Shown piece by piece: positions 1 through 10,513 of a stretch of DNA of 64,000 nt. Below the pieces are notes generated by a model that did no database searches, was not told the DNA's origin, and was given only the letters and a program-made list of their open reading frames with translations. The translations under genes and the position numbers were made by a program. Source of the DNA: Pseudazoarcus pumilus (GTDB taxonomy: Bacteria > Pseudomonadota > Gammaproteobacteria > Burkholderiales > Rhodocyclaceae); the NCBI RefSeq assembly GCF_002872475.1, contig NZ_CP025682.1:2480001-2544000 (forward strand), written 5' to 3'. The first letter of the stretch is position 1. The number at the start of each line of letters is the position of its first letter.

Positions 1-468
1 GTCAAGCCGCAGGCCAACGGCAGCTCCGTGTACGTGCTCTCCGAGCGCGGCGCGACCAGTACCGCCGCACGCTGGCTCGCCCAGAAGGAGAACGAGGCCG
101 ACCTGATCGGCGGCGTCAACCTCACGCGCCAGGAAGGCCATCTCGCCCGCACCCTGCTCGACCTGTCGCAGACGGCCACGATCAACGACAGTCTCAAGCT
201 GGCCTCCTCCGTGCTGAGCCAGCTCGGCGGCATCAATCGCTTGCACAAGCCGCAGGTCGAACAGGCCGGCTTCGCCGTGCTGCGCTCGCCCGACGTGCCG
301 TCGATCCTCGTCGAGACGGCCTTCATCAGCAACCCCGACGAGGAGCGGCGCCTGAACGACGGCGCCTATCAGAACAAGCTGGCCGACGCCATCATCGACG
401 GCATCCGCGAATACCTCGACACCGGCGCCCCGGCACGGCGCACGACGGTCGCACGCGCGACCGACTAA
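1..468 (+). CDS. amiC: N-acetylmuramoyl-L-alanine amidase, C-terminal part (5' end outside window)
   Basis: This is the C-terminal 155 residues of an Amidase_3 family enzyme, which cuts the amide bond between N-acetylmuramic acid and the stem peptide when daughter cells separate. The frame is open from base 1, so the start lies upstream. Visible family features are a segment VYVLSERGATS, a helix with LARTLLDLSQ, and the late motif SILVETAFISNPDEE, which carries the conserved catalytic Glu of this family. The C-terminus is a short basic tail after the last helix. AmiC is the best match because of the periplasmic division context, but AmiA/B-type paralogues cannot be excluded without the N-terminal AMIN domain. 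Confidence 0.85.
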   Translation, partial: VKPQANGSSVYVLSERGATSTAARWLAQKENEADLIGGVNLTRQEGHLARTLLDLSQTATINDSLKLASSVLSQLGGINRLHKPQVEQAGFAVLRSPDVPSILVETAFISNPDEERRLNDGAYQNKLADAIIDGIREYLDTGAPARRTTVARATD

Positions 469-502
469 GCGGCGCGCATCGCGCAGAACGTGTTCAATAC
501 CG

Positions 503-508
503 TATAAT
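503..508 (+). promoter_or_regulatory. -10 box upstream of ribF
   Basis: A perfect TATAAT lies 20 bases before the ribF ATG, in an otherwise GC-rich sequence. No good -35 is seen 16-18 bp upstream. A short hairpin (GCGCC / GGCGC arms, 510-526) follows at once, abutting the start codon, and would lie at the 5' end of the transcript. The leader is far too short for an FMN riboswitch. Confidence 0.45.
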
Positions 509-528
509 TGCGCCTTTTTCAGGCGCTT

Positions 529-1464
529 ATGCAGGTTCTTCGGAGGATTCCGGAGCGGGCTACGCAGCCGTCGGTGCTGAGCATCGGCAACTTCGACGGC
601 GTGCACCGCGGCCACCAGGGCTTGCTCGATCTGCTCGTAGAGCGCGCGCGCGCGCTGGACGCGGCTGCAACCGTGCTGACCTTCGAGCCGCACCCGCGCG
701 AGTATTTCTCCCCGGAGACCGCCCCGACGCGACTCGCGTCGATGCGTGACAAGCTGCTACAGCTCGCCGCCCATGGGGTCGATCGCGCCTACGTGTGCCG
801 CTTCGACGCGGGCCTTGCCGCGATGAGCGCCGAGGATTTCGTCGAAAACATGCTGGTGCGCGGGTTGGACGTGCGCCATCTGATCATCGGTGACGACTTC
901 CGCTTCGGCGCGCGCCGCCAGGGTGATTTTGCCCTGCTACAGCGTGAAGGTGCGCGCGCCGGTTTCGGTGTCGAGGCGATGCCCACGCTCGAACACGACG
1001 GCGTGCGGGTTTCCAGTTCGGCGGTTCGCGCCGCGCTGGCCGATGGCGCGCTCGATCGCGCGGCCGAGCTGCTCGGCCGGCCCTACAGCATCGCCGGGCG
1101 GGTGGTGGCCGGCAAGCAGCTCGGGCGCAGCATCGCCTACCCCACCGCCAACATCGCGCTGCGCCATCGCCGCCCTGCGCTGACCGGCGTGTTCGCGGTC
1201 GCCGTCGAAGGGCTCGCGCCCGCGCCCGTGGCCGGCATCGCCAACCTCGGTTCGCGCCCGACGGTCGGCGGCCAATGCCCCAACCTCGAGGTGCACATGC
1301 TCGACTGGAGCGCCGAGTGCTATGGCGCCCATCTGCGCGTGCATTTCCTGCACAAGCTGCGCGACGAGGCGCGTTACGATTCGCTCGATGCGCTGAAACA
1401 ACAGATTCGCCGCGACGAGGCCGCCGCCCGCGCCTGGTTCGCAGACCACCCCCTACAGGACTGA
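529..1464 (+). CDS. ribF: Bifunctional riboflavin kinase / FAD synthetase
   Basis: RibF phosphorylates riboflavin to FMN and adenylylates FMN to FAD in the cytosol. The product is 311 aa, the usual size. The N-terminal nucleotidyltransferase half shows [13 protein letters not shown] (the HxGH-type adenylyl-transfer motif) and FRFGARRQG. The C-terminal kinase half shows [11 protein letters not shown] with the conserved PTAN. The ATG at 529 was preferred to an in-frame TTG at 508, because 508 overlaps the -10 box and the family starts MxV(L)R. It is followed after 14 bp by ileS, the conserved proteobacterial order ribF-ileS-lspA. Confidence 0.96.
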   Translation: MQVLRRIPERATQPSVLSIGNFDGVHRGHQGLLDLLVERARALDAAATVLTFEPHPREYFSPETAPTRLASMRDKLLQLAAHGVDRAYVCRFDAGLAAMSAEDFVENMLVRGLDVRHLIIGDDFRFGARRQGDFALLQREGARAGFGVEAMPTLEHDGVRVSSSAVRAALADGALDRAAELLGRPYSIAGRVVAGKQLGRSIAYPTANIALRHRRPALTGVFAVAVEGLAPAPVAGIANLGSRPTVGGQCPNLEVHMLDWSAECYGAHLRVHFLHKLRDEARYDSLDALKQQIRRDEAAARAWFADHPLQD

Positions 1465-1478
1465 ATCCCACCGCAGAC

Positions 1479-4289
1479 ATGGCCGACTACCGCAAGACGC
1501 TCAATCTCACGGACACGCCCTTCCCTATGCGCGGCAACCTCGCCAAGAGGGAACCGGGCTGGATCGCCGAGTGGCAGGACCGCCGACTCTATCAGCGCAT
1601 CCGCGAGAAGGCGCAGGGGCGCCCGCGCTTCGTGCTGCACGACGGGCCGCCGTACGCCAACGGCGACATCCACATCGGCCATGCGGTGAACAAGATCCTC
1701 AAGGACATCATCGTGCGCTCGAAGACGCTGGCCGGCTTCGACGCCCCTTACGTGCCGGGCTGGGACTGTCACGGACTGCCGATCGAGCACCAGATCGAGA
1801 AGACCCACGGCAAGCATCTGCCCGCCGACCAGGCACGGCGCCTGTGCCGCGAATATGCCGAGGAGCAGGTACAGCGCCAGAAGAAGGACTTCATCCGTCT
1901 GGGCGTGCTCGGCGACTGGGACAACCCCTACCGCACGATGGCCTTCGAAACCGAGGCGGCGGAAGTGCGCGCACTCGGCGAGATCCTGCAGCGAGGCTAT
2001 CTGTTCAAGGGACTCAAGCCGGTGAACTGGTGTTTCGATTGCGGTTCGGCCTTGGCCGAGGCCGAGGTCGAATATCAGGACCATCGCTCGCCGATGGTCG
2101 ACGTCGGCTTCCCGCTGGCGATGGCCGAGCGCAGCCGACTCGCACACGCCTTCGGTCTCGATGCGTTGCCCGGCGGGCCGGTATTCGCGGTGATCTGGAC
2201 AACCACGCCGTGGACCATCCCCGCCAACCAGGCACTCAACGTGCACCCCGAGGTGGTCTACGAGCTGGTCGAGACCGAGCGCGGCATGCTGGTGCTCGCC
2301 GCCGAGCTGCGCGCGGCCTGCCTCGAACGGTACGCGCTGCAAGGCCGCGTGCTCGGCGCGTGCCGCGGCATCGCCCTCGACCGCATCGAGTTCCGCCATC
2401 CGTTCTACGATCGCGTCTCGAGCGTCATGCTCGGCGACTACGTCGGCACCGACACCGGCACCGGCGTCGTACACAGCGCGCCGGCCTACGGCATGGACGA
2501 CTTCGTCACGTGCACGCGCTACGGCATGCGCTTCGACGAGATCCTCACGCCGGTACAGGCCGACGGGCGCTACGCCGACAGCCTGGAATTCTTCGGTGGC
2601 CTGTCAATCTGGAAGGCCAACCCCAAGGTCATCGAAAAGCTCGACGAAGCCGGCTGCCTGTTCTCGTCGGGCAGCCTGAACCACAGCTACATGCACTGCT
2701 GGCGCCACAAGACGCCGGTGATCTACCGCGCAACCACGCAGTGGTTCGTCGGCATGGAGCGGGCCGAAGGGCGCGCCGCGGACGCGCCGACGCTGCGCGA
2801 ACTGGCGCTCGACGCGGTCGAGGCCACCACCTTCTACCCGTCGTGGGGCAAGGCACGCCTGCACGCGATGATCGCCAACCGCCCGGACTGGTGCGTCTCG
2901 CGCCAGCGCAACTGGGGCGTGCCCATCCCGCTGTTCCTGCATCGCGAAAGCGGCGAGCCGCACCCGCGCAGCCTGGAACTGCTGGAACAGGTCGCGCAAC
3001 GCATCGAACGCGAGGGCATCGACGCCTGGTTCCGTCTGGACGCGGCAGAGCTGCTCGGCGACGAGGCGGACGAGTACGAGAAGATGCGCGATACGCTGGA
3101 CGTGTGGTTCGACTCCGGCACCACGCACTGGAGCGTGCTGCGCGGCTCGCATCGCGACGAATCGGGCTGGCCGGCGGATCTCTATCTGGAAGGCTCGGAC
3201 CAGCATCGCGGCTGGTTCCACTCGTCGCTGCTCACCGGCTGCGCGATCGACGGCCGCGCACCCTACAAGGCACTGCTCACGCACGGCTTCGTGGTCGACG
3301 GCCAGGGCAAGAAGATGTCCAAGTCCAAGGGCAACGTCGTCGCCCCGCAGCAGGTCTCCGACACGCTGGGCGCCGAAGTCCTGCGTTTGTGGGTGGCGGC
3401 CACCGACTACTCGGGCGAGTTGACGATCTCCAAGGAGATTCTCGATCGCGTCGTCGAAGTCTATCGCCGGCTGCGCAACACGCTGCGCTTTCTGCTCTCC
3501 AACACCGCGGATTTCGACCCGGCGCGCGATGCCGTGCCGGTCGACCAGCTCCTCGACGTCGACGCCTGGGCGCTCGCCCATCTGGCGGGCCTGCAGCGCC
3601 AGATCACGGCCGACTACGAACGCTTCGAATTCCACCGCATCGTGCAGGCGCTGCAGAACTACGCGGCCGAAGATCTGGGCGCCTTCTACCTCGACATCCT
3701 CAAGGACCGCCTGTACACCACGCGCGCCGACTCGCGCGCACGCCGCTCGGCGCAGACCGCGCTGTGGCACATCACGCAGGCGGTGACGCGCCTGATGGCG
3801 CCCATTCTGTCTTTCACCGCCGAGGAGATCCAGGCACTGACCGGCGCGGGCGAAGACGACAGCGTGATGCTGCACACCTGGCACGAGATTCCCGGGATCG
3901 CCGACGCCGAAGCCCGCCTCGCGCGCTGGACGCTGATCCGCGAGGCACGCGCCGAGGCGCAGAAGGTGCTCGAGGACTTGCGCAGCGCCGGTGGCATCGG
4001 TGCCTCGCTGCAGGCGAACGTGTGCATCCGCGCCGCCGGCGAGCGCTTTGATGCGCTGGCCAGCCTGGGCGAGGACCTGCGCTTCGTCATGATCACCTCC
4101 AGCGCCGAGCTGGTGCGCGTCGCGACAGAAGCCGAACAAGGCGTCGAGGCGAACGCCTCGGAGCACGCCAAATGCGAACGCTGCTGGCACTACCGCGCCG
4201 ACGTGGGCGCGCACGCCGAGCACCCGCAACTGTGCGGCCGCTGCCACGGCAACCTGCACGGCGAGCCCGAGGTGCGCCGCCATGCGTGA
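1479..4289 (+). CDS. ileS: Isoleucyl-tRNA synthetase
   Basis: This class I aminoacyl-tRNA synthetase charges tRNA-Ile. The product is 936 aa, close to the 938 aa of the E. coli enzyme. The signature HIGH is at residues 65-68 and KMSKS at 612-616. The editing (CP1) domain lies between, with [12 protein letters not shown]. The C-terminus carries a zinc-binding pair of Cys motifs (CERCWHY and CGRCHGN). The frame is open upstream into ribF, but the ATG at 1479 gives the normal N-terminus ([11 protein letters not shown]) and follows the ribF stop by 14 bp. It is probably co-transcribed with ribF and lspA. Confidence 0.98.
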   Translation: MADYRKTLNLTDTPFPMRGNLAKREPGWIAEWQDRRLYQRIREKAQGRPRFVLHDGPPYANGDIHIGHAVNKILKDIIVRSKTLAGFDAPYVPGWDCHGLPIEHQIEKTHGKHLPADQARRLCREYAEEQVQRQKKDFIRLGVLGDWDNPYRTMAFETEAAEVRALGEILQRGYLFKGLKPVNWCFDCGSALAEAEVEYQDHRSPMVDVGFPLAMAERSRLAHAFGLDALPGGPVFAVIWTTTPWTIPANQALNVHPEVVYELVETERGMLVLAAELRAACLERYALQGRVLGACRGIALDRIEFRHPFYDRVSSVMLGDYVGTDTGTGVVHSAPAYGMDDFVTCTRYGMRFDEILTPVQADGRYADSLEFFGGLSIWKANPKVIEKLDEAGCLFSSGSLNHSYMHCWRHKTPVIYRATTQWFVGMERAEGRAADAPTLRELALDAVEATTFYPSWGKARLHAMIANRPDWCVSRQRNWGVPIPLFLHRESGEPHPRSLELLEQVAQRIEREGIDAWFRLDAAELLGDEADEYEKMRDTLDVWFDSGTTHWSVLRGSHRDESGWPADLYLEGSDQHRGWFHSSLLTGCAIDGRAPYKALLTHGFVVDGQGKKMSKSKGNVVAPQQVSDTLGAEVLRLWVAATDYSGELTISKEILDRVVEVYRRLRNTLRFLLSNTADFDPARDAVPVDQLLDVDAWALAHLAGLQRQITADYERFEFHRIVQALQNYAAEDLGAFYLDILKDRLYTTRADSRARRSAQTALWHITQAVTRLMAPILSFTAEEIQALTGAGEDDSVMLHTWHEIPGIADAEARLARWTLIREARAEAQKVLEDLRSAGGIGASLQANVCIRAAGERFDALASLGEDLRFVMITSSAELVRVATEAEQGVEANASEHAKCERCWHYRADVGAHAEHPQLCGRCHGNLHGEPEVRRHA

Positions 4290-4307
4290 TGCACGACAGG
4301 CTCGCCG

Positions 4308-4799
4308 ATGAACGCGCGACTGGCGTCCTGGCTCGCGCTGTCGGCGCTGGTGGTGGTGGTCGACCAGGCCACCAAATGGCTCGTGCTGCAGACGCTGGCG
4401 GACCGCGCGCCGATCCAGGTGACGGATTTCTTCCGCCTGGTGCTGGTCTATAACCCGGGAGCGGCCTTCAGCTTTCTGGCCGACCAGCCGGGCTGGCAGC
4501 GCTGGTTCTTCGTCGGTCTGGCCGTGGTGATCTGCGGCTGGCTGCTCGCGCTGCTCTACCAGCACCGCGACGAGACCGCCTTGCCGCTGGCCTTCAGCCT
4601 GATCATCGGCGGCGCGATCGGCAACGTCATCGACCGCATCGCCTACGGTGCTGTGGTCGATTTTCTGTATTTTCACGTCGGCCAGTACGGCTGGCCGGCG
4701 TTCAATGCCGCCGACTCGGCGATCACGGTCGGCGTCGTCCTGATGCTGTGGACGCAGTTCCGCCCGCAGCGCAGGCCATCAAAGGAGTCCCCGCAATGA
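4308..4799 (+). CDS. lspA: Lipoprotein signal peptidase (signal peptidase II)
   Basis: LspA removes signal peptides from diacylglyceryl-prolipoproteins at the inner membrane. The product is 163 aa with four predicted membrane segments. The catalytic aspartates of this aspartyl protease family are visible in GAVVDF (D118) and FNAADS (D136), with the conserved [10 protein letters not shown] and GNVIDR segments. It sits 18 bp after ileS, and its TGA overlaps the fkpB ATG (ATGA). Confidence 0.97.
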   Translation: MNARLASWLALSALVVVVDQATKWLVLQTLADRAPIQVTDFFRLVLVYNPGAAFSFLADQPGWQRWFFVGLAVVICGWLLALLYQHRDETALPLAFSLIIGGAIGNVIDRIAYGAVVDFLYFHVGQYGWPAFNAADSAITVGVVLMLWTQFRPQRRPSKESPQ

Positions 4800-5230
4800 A
4801 TTCATCCATCCAGTCCGAGAGCCTCGTCACGCTGCACTACCGCATCGAGCTGGCCAGCGGCCAGCCGCTGATCAGCACCTTCGACGGCAACCCGGCCACC
4901 CTGCAACTGGGCGCGGGCGAGATGCAGCCGCGCCTCGAGAGCCTGCTCGTGGGCCTCGAGAACGGCGCCGAGAAGAGTTTCGAACTGGCGCCGGGCGAAG
5001 CCTTCGGCGACTATCGCGAGGACCTGATCGAGCGCGTGCGGCGCGCCGACCTGCCCGAGAGCGAGGCCGGCATCGAGCCGATGAGCTTCATGGAATTCTT
5101 CGCGCCGGACGGCTCGCGCTATTCGGGGCTGGTCACCGAGGTGGACGACGAGGCGGTGACGATCGACTTCAACCATCCGCTCGCGGGCAAGGACATCCGT
5201 TTCGACGTCCGCGTGATCGGCGTGCTCTGA
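4796..5230 (+). CDS. fkpB: FKBP-type peptidyl-prolyl cis-trans isomerase (SlpA/FkpB type)
   Basis: This 144-aa protein belongs to the SlyD/SlpA subfamily of FKBPs, cytosolic prolyl isomerases with a chaperone-like insert. The N-terminal strand [13 protein letters not shown], then [13 protein letters not shown] and a central insert-in-flap ending in [20 protein letters not shown], are typical. NHPLAG is the SlyD/SlpA signature near the end. The ATG at 4796 has a strong AAAGGAGT ribosome site 8 bp upstream inside the lspA end, so translation is coupled. The lspA-fkpB-ispH order matches E. coli. Confidence 0.93.
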   Translation: MNSSIQSESLVTLHYRIELASGQPLISTFDGNPATLQLGAGEMQPRLESLLVGLENGAEKSFELAPGEAFGDYREDLIERVRRADLPESEAGIEPMSFMEFFAPDGSRYSGLVTEVDDEAVTIDFNHPLAGKDIRFDVRVIGVL

Positions 5231-5241
5231 GCGGAGCGCGC

Positions 5242-6180
5242 ATGAACGAAAAGCAGATCCTGCTGGCCTCCCCGCGCGGCTTCTGCGCCGGCGTGGAACG
5301 CGCCATCGACATCGTCGAGCGCGCGCTCGAACTGTTCGGCGCGCCCATCTACGTGCGTCACGAGGTCGTGCACAACCGCTTCGTGGTCGAGGACCTGCGC
5401 GTCAAGGGCGCGGTCTTCGTCGAGGAGCTCGACGAAGTGCCGGCCGGCGCGACGGTGATCTTCAGTGCCCACGGCGTGTCGCAGGCCGTACGCGACGAGG
5501 CCGACGCACGCGGCCTGAAGGTGTTCGACGCGACCTGCCCGCTGGTCACCAAGGTGCACAACGAAGTCGCGCGCATGCACGAGCAGGGGCGCGAAATCGT
5601 CATGATCGGCCATCGCGGCCACCCGGAGGTCGAGGGCACGATGGGTCAGATCGACGGCGGCATCCATCTGGTGGAATCGGTCGCAGACGTGGCCACGCTG
5701 GCGCCGGCCACGCCGCATTTCCTCTCCTTCGTCACTCAGACCACGCTGTCGATCGACGACGCCGCGGCCATCGTGACCGCCCTGCGCGAGCGCTTCCCGG
5801 ACATACAGGGCCCGCGCAAGGACGACATCTGCTACGCCACGCAGAACCGTCAGGACGCGGTGCGCGCACTCGCCGGGCAGGTCGATGCGGTGATCGTGGT
5901 GGGCTCGCCCAACAGTTCCAATTCCAACCGCCTGCGCGAGGTTGCCGCCCTGCGCGGCATTCCCGCCTGGCTGGTCGATGATGCCGACGCGATCGACCCC
6001 GACTGGATCGCCGACAAGTCGCGCATCGGCGTGACCGCCGGCGCATCCGCCCCGGAAGTGCTGGTCGACTCGGTCATCGCACGCATCAGGGAGCTTGGCG
6101 GCAATTCGGTGCGAACCCTCGAGGGCGTGCCCGAGAAGGTCGTGTTTCCGCTGCCCAGGGCATTGCAGAAACAAAGCTGA
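5242..6180 (+). CDS. ispH: 4-hydroxy-3-methylbut-2-enyl diphosphate reductase
   Basis: IspH is the last enzyme of the MEP pathway. It reduces HMBPP to IPP and DMAPP using a 4Fe-4S cluster. The 312-aa product has the three cluster cysteines: C15 in PRGFCAGV, C99 in DATCPLV and C197 in DDICYATQ. The conserved [11 protein letters not shown] and SNRLREVA motifs are present. It is the last gene of the ribF-ileS-lspA-fkpB-ispH run and is followed at once by a strong terminator. Confidence 0.98.
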   Translation: MNEKQILLASPRGFCAGVERAIDIVERALELFGAPIYVRHEVVHNRFVVEDLRVKGAVFVEELDEVPAGATVIFSAHGVSQAVRDEADARGLKVFDATCPLVTKVHNEVARMHEQGREIVMIGHRGHPEVEGTMGQIDGGIHLVESVADVATLAPATPHFLSFVTQTTLSIDDAAAIVTALRERFPDIQGPRKDDICYATQNRQDAVRALAGQVDAVIVVGSPNSSNSNRLREVAALRGIPAWLVDDADAIDPDWIADKSRIGVTAGASAPEVLVDSVIARIRELGGNSVRTLEGVPEKVVFPLPRALQKQS

Positions 6181-6184
6181 CATC

Positions 6185-6226
6185 GCAATGCAACAAGGCC
6201 GCCCGAGGGCGGCCTTGTTGCATTGC
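6185..6226. terminator. Bidirectional intrinsic terminator between ispH and the Rieske gene
   Basis: A perfect 20-bp inverted repeat (6185-6204 and 6207-6226) has only a GA between its arms. It starts 4 bp after the ispH stop and ends 12 bp before the stop of the convergent oxygenase gene. The inner part is GC-rich (GGCCGCCC) and the outer part is A/T-containing on both sides, so it can end transcripts from either strand. Confidence 0.85.
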
Positions 6227-6238
6227 GGGCACGACGAA

Positions 6239-7342
6239 TCACCCAGCGCCCATGCCCATCACCCGCCGGTAGAACTCGTGGAAGTGCTGCATGCCGTCTT
6301 CCATCGGCGACTGATAGGGGCCGACCTCATTGCGCCCCTCGCGGTACAGCGCCAGACGCCCGCGATCCATGCGTTCGGCGATCTCGTCGTCCTCGACGGC
6401 CGTCTCCATGTAGGCTGCCTGTTCAGCCTCGACGAAGTCACGCTCGAACTCCATGATCTCTTCCGGATAGTAGAACTCGACCACGTTGGTGGTCTTGTTC
6501 ACGTCGCGCGGAATCAGCGTGCTTACCACCAACACGTGCGGATACCACTCGACCATCACGTTGGGGTAGTAGGTCAGCCACAGTGCGCCGTGAGGCGGCG
6601 GCTCGTCGCCGTAGATCGAGCGGACGGCCTCGTGCCAGCGCGCATAGGCCGCCGTGCCAGGTTTCGTCAGGGAGGTGGCGCCCACGCGCTGCACCGAATA
6701 CCAGTCGCCGAACTGCCAGGTGAGGTCGTCGCAGGTGACGAAGTTGCCCAGCCCGGGGTGGAAGGGCGCGACGTGATAGTCCTCCAGATAGACCTCGATG
6801 AAGGTCTTCCAGTTGTAGTTGCACTCGTGAATCTCGACGCGGTCGAGCTTGAAACCGGAGAAATCGAACTGGTCGGCCACCTTCATTCCGGCCAGATCCT
6901 GCGCCACGTCGCGCGGCCCGCGAAACAACAGACCGTTCCAGCCCTGCAGCGGCTCGCGCCGCAGGTTCAGGCAGGGGTTGCAGGCGAAGTGCGGCGCACC
7001 CTTGAGGGCTCCGGCGGTGTCGTAGGTCCAGCGGTGCACCGGACACACGATGTGTTCGGTCGTGCCGCTGCCCTGCAGCATGATCGCCTGGCGATGGCGG
7101 CAGACGTTGGACATGCGATGGACGCCGTCGGCGTTGAGCACCAGCAGCGCCGCATGATCCAGCCATTCCAGGGACCGGTAGTTGCCGACTTCGGGTACCA
7201 TCAGTTCATGGCCGACGTAGCCCGGACCGGCATCGAAGAGCAGCTTCAGCTCCTGCTCGAAGACCTTCTCGTCGAAATACGTCGACACCGGAAGCTGCGA
7301 AGCTGCCGGCGCAAGTTGCGCACGAAGAGCCGCGTCGGACAT
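6239..7342 (-). CDS. Rieske non-heme iron ring-hydroxylating oxygenase, alpha-subunit type
   Basis: This 367-aa protein has an N-terminal Rieske 2Fe-2S domain with CRH (near residue 80) and, 17 residues on, CPVH. The C-terminal catalytic domain carries the mononuclear iron site: NWKTFIEVYLEDYHVAPFH gives the D/E-x-x-H-x4-H motif. The third ligand is probably in the acidic stretch ERDFVEAEQ. Such enzymes insert oxygen into organic substrates and need a separate reductase, which is not encoded nearby. The substrate cannot be read from the sequence. It stands alone, convergent with ispH and divergent from the isoprenoid operon xseB-ispA-dxs. The ATG at 7342 gives a typical family length. Confidence 0.88.
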   Translation of the reverse strand: MSDAALRAQLAPAASQLPVSTYFDEKVFEQELKLLFDAGPGYVGHELMVPEVGNYRSLEWLDHAALLVLNADGVHRMSNVCRHRQAIMLQGSGTTEHIVCPVHRWTYDTAGALKGAPHFACNPCLNLRREPLQGWNGLLFRGPRDVAQDLAGMKVADQFDFSGFKLDRVEIHECNYNWKTFIEVYLEDYHVAPFHPGLGNFVTCDDLTWQFGDWYSVQRVGATSLTKPGTAAYARWHEAVRSIYGDEPPPHGALWLTYYPNVMVEWYPHVLVVSTLIPRDVNKTTNVVEFYYPEEIMEFERDFVEAEQAAYMETAVEDDEIAERMDRGRLALYREGRNEVGPYQSPMEDGMQHFHEFYRRVMGMGAG

Positions 7343-7391
7343 GTCCGAACCCCCACAAGCCAGAACAAAGAAATTCGGCGAAAAAAGAACC

Positions 7392-7405
7392 GGTTAATGT
7401 AAACC
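7392..7405. promoter_or_regulatory. Imperfect dyad in divergent intergenic region
   Basis: GGTTAATGTAAACC is a near-palindrome in the unusually AT-rich 129-bp gap between the Rieske gene and xseB. Its place between two divergent genes fits an operator, but no regulator can be named. Confidence 0.25.
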
Positions 7406-7414
7406 AAAAGCCGT

Positions 7415-7444
7415 TTGACCGCCAGCCGGGGGATCGGTTATGTT
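7415..7444 (+). promoter_or_regulatory. Putative sigma-70 promoter of xseB-ispA-dxs
   Basis: TTGACC (7415-7420) is followed after 18 bp by TATGTT (7439-7444). This predicts a transcript start about 20 bases before the xseB ATG. Confidence 0.45.
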
Positions 7445-7471
7445 CGAAACTTTCCCCGCGCACGCATCCCC

Positions 7472-7705
7472 ATGAGCAAATCCCCTGCAACGCCAAAATC
7501 CTTCGAGGCCGCCATCGGTGAACTGGAGGAGATCGTGCGCGCGATGGAGGCGGGTCAGCTCAGCCTGGAGCAGGCGCTCGACCATTACCAGCGCGGCGTC
7601 GGCTTGTTGCGCCACTGTCAGGATACCCTCGCGCGCGCCGAGCAGCGCGTCAGCCAGCTCGAAGGCGACACCCTGGTCGACGCTCCCCCGGGGAAGACAT
7701 CGTGA
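7472..7705 (+). CDS. xseB: Exodeoxyribonuclease VII small subunit
   Basis: XseB is the small helical subunit of exonuclease VII, which degrades single-stranded DNA to oligonucleotides with XseA. The product is 77 aa, as usual. FEAAIGELEEIVRAME and LSLEQALDHYQRG are the family signature helices. The ATG at 7472 was chosen over an earlier in-frame start inside the promoter. Its TGA overlaps the ispA GTG (GTGA), and xseB-ispA-dxs is a conserved proteobacterial operon. Confidence 0.94.
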   Translation: MSKSPATPKSFEAAIGELEEIVRAMEAGQLSLEQALDHYQRGVGLLRHCQDTLARAEQRVSQLEGDTLVDAPPGKTS

Positions 7706-8595
7706 GTTCGCGCGACTTCGCGGCCTGGATGGCCGCGATCCAGCAGCGCACCGAACAGGCGCTGGACGCGGCGCTGCCCGACGCAGCGCTCTCTCCCGAC
7801 GAGCTCCACGCCGCGATGCGCTACGCGGTGCTCGAGGGTGGCAAGCGCGTGCGCGCCCTGCTTGTGCACGCCGCAGGCGAGATCGCTGCGGCCGAGCCCG
7901 AGCGGCTCGACCGCGCCGCCTGCGCAGTCGAGTTGATCCATGCCTATTCGCTCGTGCATGACGACCTGCCATGCATGGACAACGACGTGCTGAGGCGCGG
8001 CAAACCGACCGTACATGTCGAGTTCGGCGAGGCCACCGCCCTGCTCACCGGCGACGCCCTGCAGACGCTGGCCTTTCAGGTACTCTCCGATACGCCGCTG
8101 GCAGACGACGCAGGCCGTCAGCTCGAGATGATCGCGCAGCTCGCGCAGGCCTCGGGTTCGCGCGGCATGGCCGGCGGCCAGGCCATCGACCTGGCCTCGG
8201 TCGGCAAGGAGCTCACGCGCGAGGAGCTCGAATTCATGCACATCCACAAGACCGGCGCGCTGATCCGCGCCTCGGTACGTCTGGGTGCGCTGTGCGGCGC
8301 ACCCGACGACGACGCCCTCGACCGGCTGGATCGCTACGGCAAACTCGTGGGTCTGCTCTTTCAGGTCGTCGACGACATCCTCGATGCGGACGCCGACACC
8401 GCGACCCTGGGCAAGACGGCCGGCAAGGATGCCGACCACGACAAGCCCACCTATGTCAGCCTGCTCGGCATCAGCGAGACGCGTGCGCTCGCCGACGCGC
8501 TGCTGGCCGAAGCATGCGAAGCACTCGCTCCGCTGGGCGGACGCGCGCATCATCTGGCGGAACTCGCCGGATTCATCGTCCATCGCAAGTTCTGA
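7702..8595 (+). CDS. ispA: Geranyl/farnesyl diphosphate synthase
   Basis: IspA condenses IPP with DMAPP and GPP to make farnesyl diphosphate, the precursor of undecaprenyl phosphate and quinone tails. The product is 297 aa, starting with GTG. The first aspartate-rich motif is DDLPCMDND, within VHDDLPCMDND, and the second is VVDDILDAD. GGKRVRALL is the IPP-binding segment. Translation is coupled to xseB by a 4-bp overlap, and dxs follows after 30 bp. Confidence 0.96.
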   Translation: MSSRDFAAWMAAIQQRTEQALDAALPDAALSPDELHAAMRYAVLEGGKRVRALLVHAAGEIAAAEPERLDRAACAVELIHAYSLVHDDLPCMDNDVLRRGKPTVHVEFGEATALLTGDALQTLAFQVLSDTPLADDAGRQLEMIAQLAQASGSRGMAGGQAIDLASVGKELTREELEFMHIHKTGALIRASVRLGALCGAPDDDALDRLDRYGKLVGLLFQVVDDILDADADTATLGKTAGKDADHDKPTYVSLLGISETRALADALLAEACEALAPLGGRAHHLAELAGFIVHRKF

Positions 8596-8625
8596 AGCCC
8601 GCACCGGGCGAAAGCTGATCCGATC

Positions 8626-10488
8626 ATGTCCCAGTATCCCCTGCTCGAACGCATCGAATCCCCGTCGGACCTGCGCAGACTCGAACGCAGCGAGTTGCCC
8701 GCGCTCGCCGACGAGCTGCGCGCCTTCCTGCTCGAATCGGTGTCGAAGACGGGCGGCCACCTGTCGTCCAACCTCGGCACGGTGGAATTGTCGATCGCGC
8801 TGCACTACATCTACGACACCCCGGACGATCGCATCGTGTGGGACGTCGGCCACCAGACCTACGGCCACAAGATTCTCACCGGGCGGCGCGAGGCGATGGC
8901 GGGGCTGCGCCGCGCGGGCGGCATCTCGGGCTTTCCGCGGCGCTGCGAGAGCGAATACGACACCTTCGGCACGGCGCATTCGTCGACCTCGATCTCGGCC
9001 GCGCTGGGCATGGCCGTGGCGGCACGCGACAAGGGCGAAAAGCGCCAGAGCATCGCCGTGATCGGCGACGGCGCGATGAGCGCCGGCATGGCCTTCGAGG
9101 CACTCAACAACGCCGGCGAACTCGACGGCATCGACATGCTGGTGATCCTCAACGACAACGAGATGTCGATCTCGCCACCGGTGGGCGCGATGACGCGCAT
9201 TCTCGCGCGCATGCTCTCCGGGCGCACCTACAACGCCGCGCGCCGCGCCGGCGAGAAGGTGCTCGGGCTGGCCCCGCCGATGCTCGAATTCGCGCGCAAG
9301 GTCGAGGAACACGTCATCGGGCTGGTCACGCCGGGCACGCTCTTCGAGGAATTCGGTTTCCATTACTACGGCCCCATCGACGGGCACGATCTGGACGCGC
9401 TGATCCCGATGCTGCACAACCTGCGACGCCTGCCGGGCCTGCAGTTCCTGCATGTGGTCACGCGCAAGGGCCATGGCTACAAGCTCGCAGAGGCCGACCC
9501 CATCCTCTACCACGGGGTGTCGCAGTTCGAACCCGAGGCCGGCATCGCCGCCGGCAAGGGCGGCGGCAAACTCACCTACACCAAGGTTTTCGGCGACTGG
9601 CTGTGCGACATGGCGGCCGAGGACGAACGCCTGGTGGCGATCACGCCGGCGATGCGCGAGGGCTCCGGGCTGGTGCGCTTTGCCGAGGAATACCCGCGCC
9701 GCTATCACGATGTCGGCATCGCCGAACAGCATGCCGTGACCTTCGCCGCCGGCCTCGCCTGCGAGGGCCGCAAACCGGTCGTGGCGATCTATTCGACCTT
9801 TTTGCAGCGCGCCTACGACCAGCTCATCCACGACGTGGCGCTGCAGAACCTGCCGGTGGTGTTCGCGCTCGACCGCGCCGGCCTGGTCGGCGCCGACGGC
9901 GCGACCCATCACGGGGCCTTCGACCTGTCCTATCTGACGTGCATCCCGAACATGGTGGTGATGGCGCCGGCCGACGAGAACGAATGTCGCCAGATGCTGT
10001 ACACGGCGTACTGTCATGACGGCCCGACGGCCGTGCGCTATCCGCGAGGTGGCGGCATGAAGGTCGAGCCCGTGCAGAAGATGGCGACGCTGCCAATCGG
10101 CAAGGCTGAAGTTCGCCGCAGCGGCAAGCGCATCGCCCTGCTCGCCTTCGGCAACCTGCTCGCGCCGGCACTGACCGCCGGCGACGCGCTCGATGCGACG
10201 GTGGTCAACATGCGCTTCGTCAAGCCGCTCGATGCCGAGTGCATCCAGGCCCTGGCCGCGGATCACGATCTGATCGTCACGCTCGAGGACAACGTCGTCA
10301 TCGGCGGCGCCGGCAGCGAGGTGGCGCGCGTACTCGAAACGCTGAACACCCGTCCGCGCCTGCTACGCCTGGGCCTGCCCGACGCCTTCGTCGACCACGG
10401 CGAACAGGCGCAGCTGCTGTCCGAAGCCGGTTTGGACGCGGCCGGCATCCTCGCGTCGATTGAGAAACTGAATCAGGACAATAGTTGA
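8626..10488 (+). CDS. dxs: 1-deoxy-D-xylulose-5-phosphate synthase
   Basis: DXS makes DXP from pyruvate and glyceraldehyde 3-phosphate with thiamine diphosphate, the entry step of the MEP pathway. The 620-aa product shows [14 protein letters not shown] near the N-terminus, the thiamine diphosphate motif [16 protein letters not shown], and the transketolase pyrimidine-domain segment [14 protein letters not shown]. It is the last gene of xseB-ispA-dxs. Together with ispH this window holds the first and last steps of the MEP route plus prenyl elongation. Confidence 0.98.
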   Translation: MSQYPLLERIESPSDLRRLERSELPALADELRAFLLESVSKTGGHLSSNLGTVELSIALHYIYDTPDDRIVWDVGHQTYGHKILTGRREAMAGLRRAGGISGFPRRCESEYDTFGTAHSSTSISAALGMAVAARDKGEKRQSIAVIGDGAMSAGMAFEALNNAGELDGIDMLVILNDNEMSISPPVGAMTRILARMLSGRTYNAARRAGEKVLGLAPPMLEFARKVEEHVIGLVTPGTLFEEFGFHYYGPIDGHDLDALIPMLHNLRRLPGLQFLHVVTRKGHGYKLAEADPILYHGVSQFEPEAGIAAGKGGGKLTYTKVFGDWLCDMAAEDERLVAITPAMREGSGLVRFAEEYPRRYHDVGIAEQHAVTFAAGLACEGRKPVVAIYSTFLQRAYDQLIHDVALQNLPVVFALDRAGLVGADGATHHGAFDLSYLTCIPNMVVMAPADENECRQMLYTAYCHDGPTAVRYPRGGGMKVEPVQKMATLPIGKAEVRRSGKRIALLAFGNLLAPALTAGDALDATVVNMRFVKPLDAECIQALAADHDLIVTLEDNVVIGGAGSEVARVLETLNTRPRLLRLGLPDAFVDHGEQAQLLSEAGLDAAGILASIEKLNQDNS

Positions 10489-10513
10489 GCGTTTTGGTCG
10501 GGTTTGTTAATAT
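10485..10513 (+). promoter_or_regulatory. Putative promoter of folE2
   Basis: TTGAGC (10485-10490, overlapping the dxs stop) and TAATAT (10508-10513) are separated by exactly 17 bp and lie 32 bp before the folE2 ATG. No clear Zur-type palindrome is seen. Confidence 0.4.

Noticed and set aside
481-528. FMN riboswitch before ribF
   Set aside because: The gap is only about 60 bp, with a small hairpin. None of the conserved FMN-aptamer blocks is present.
7618-10266. Long minus-strand open frame opposite ispA and dxs
   Set aside because: Both plus-strand genes are intact and recognisable. The antisense frame is rich in His/Arg/Ala typical of shadows.
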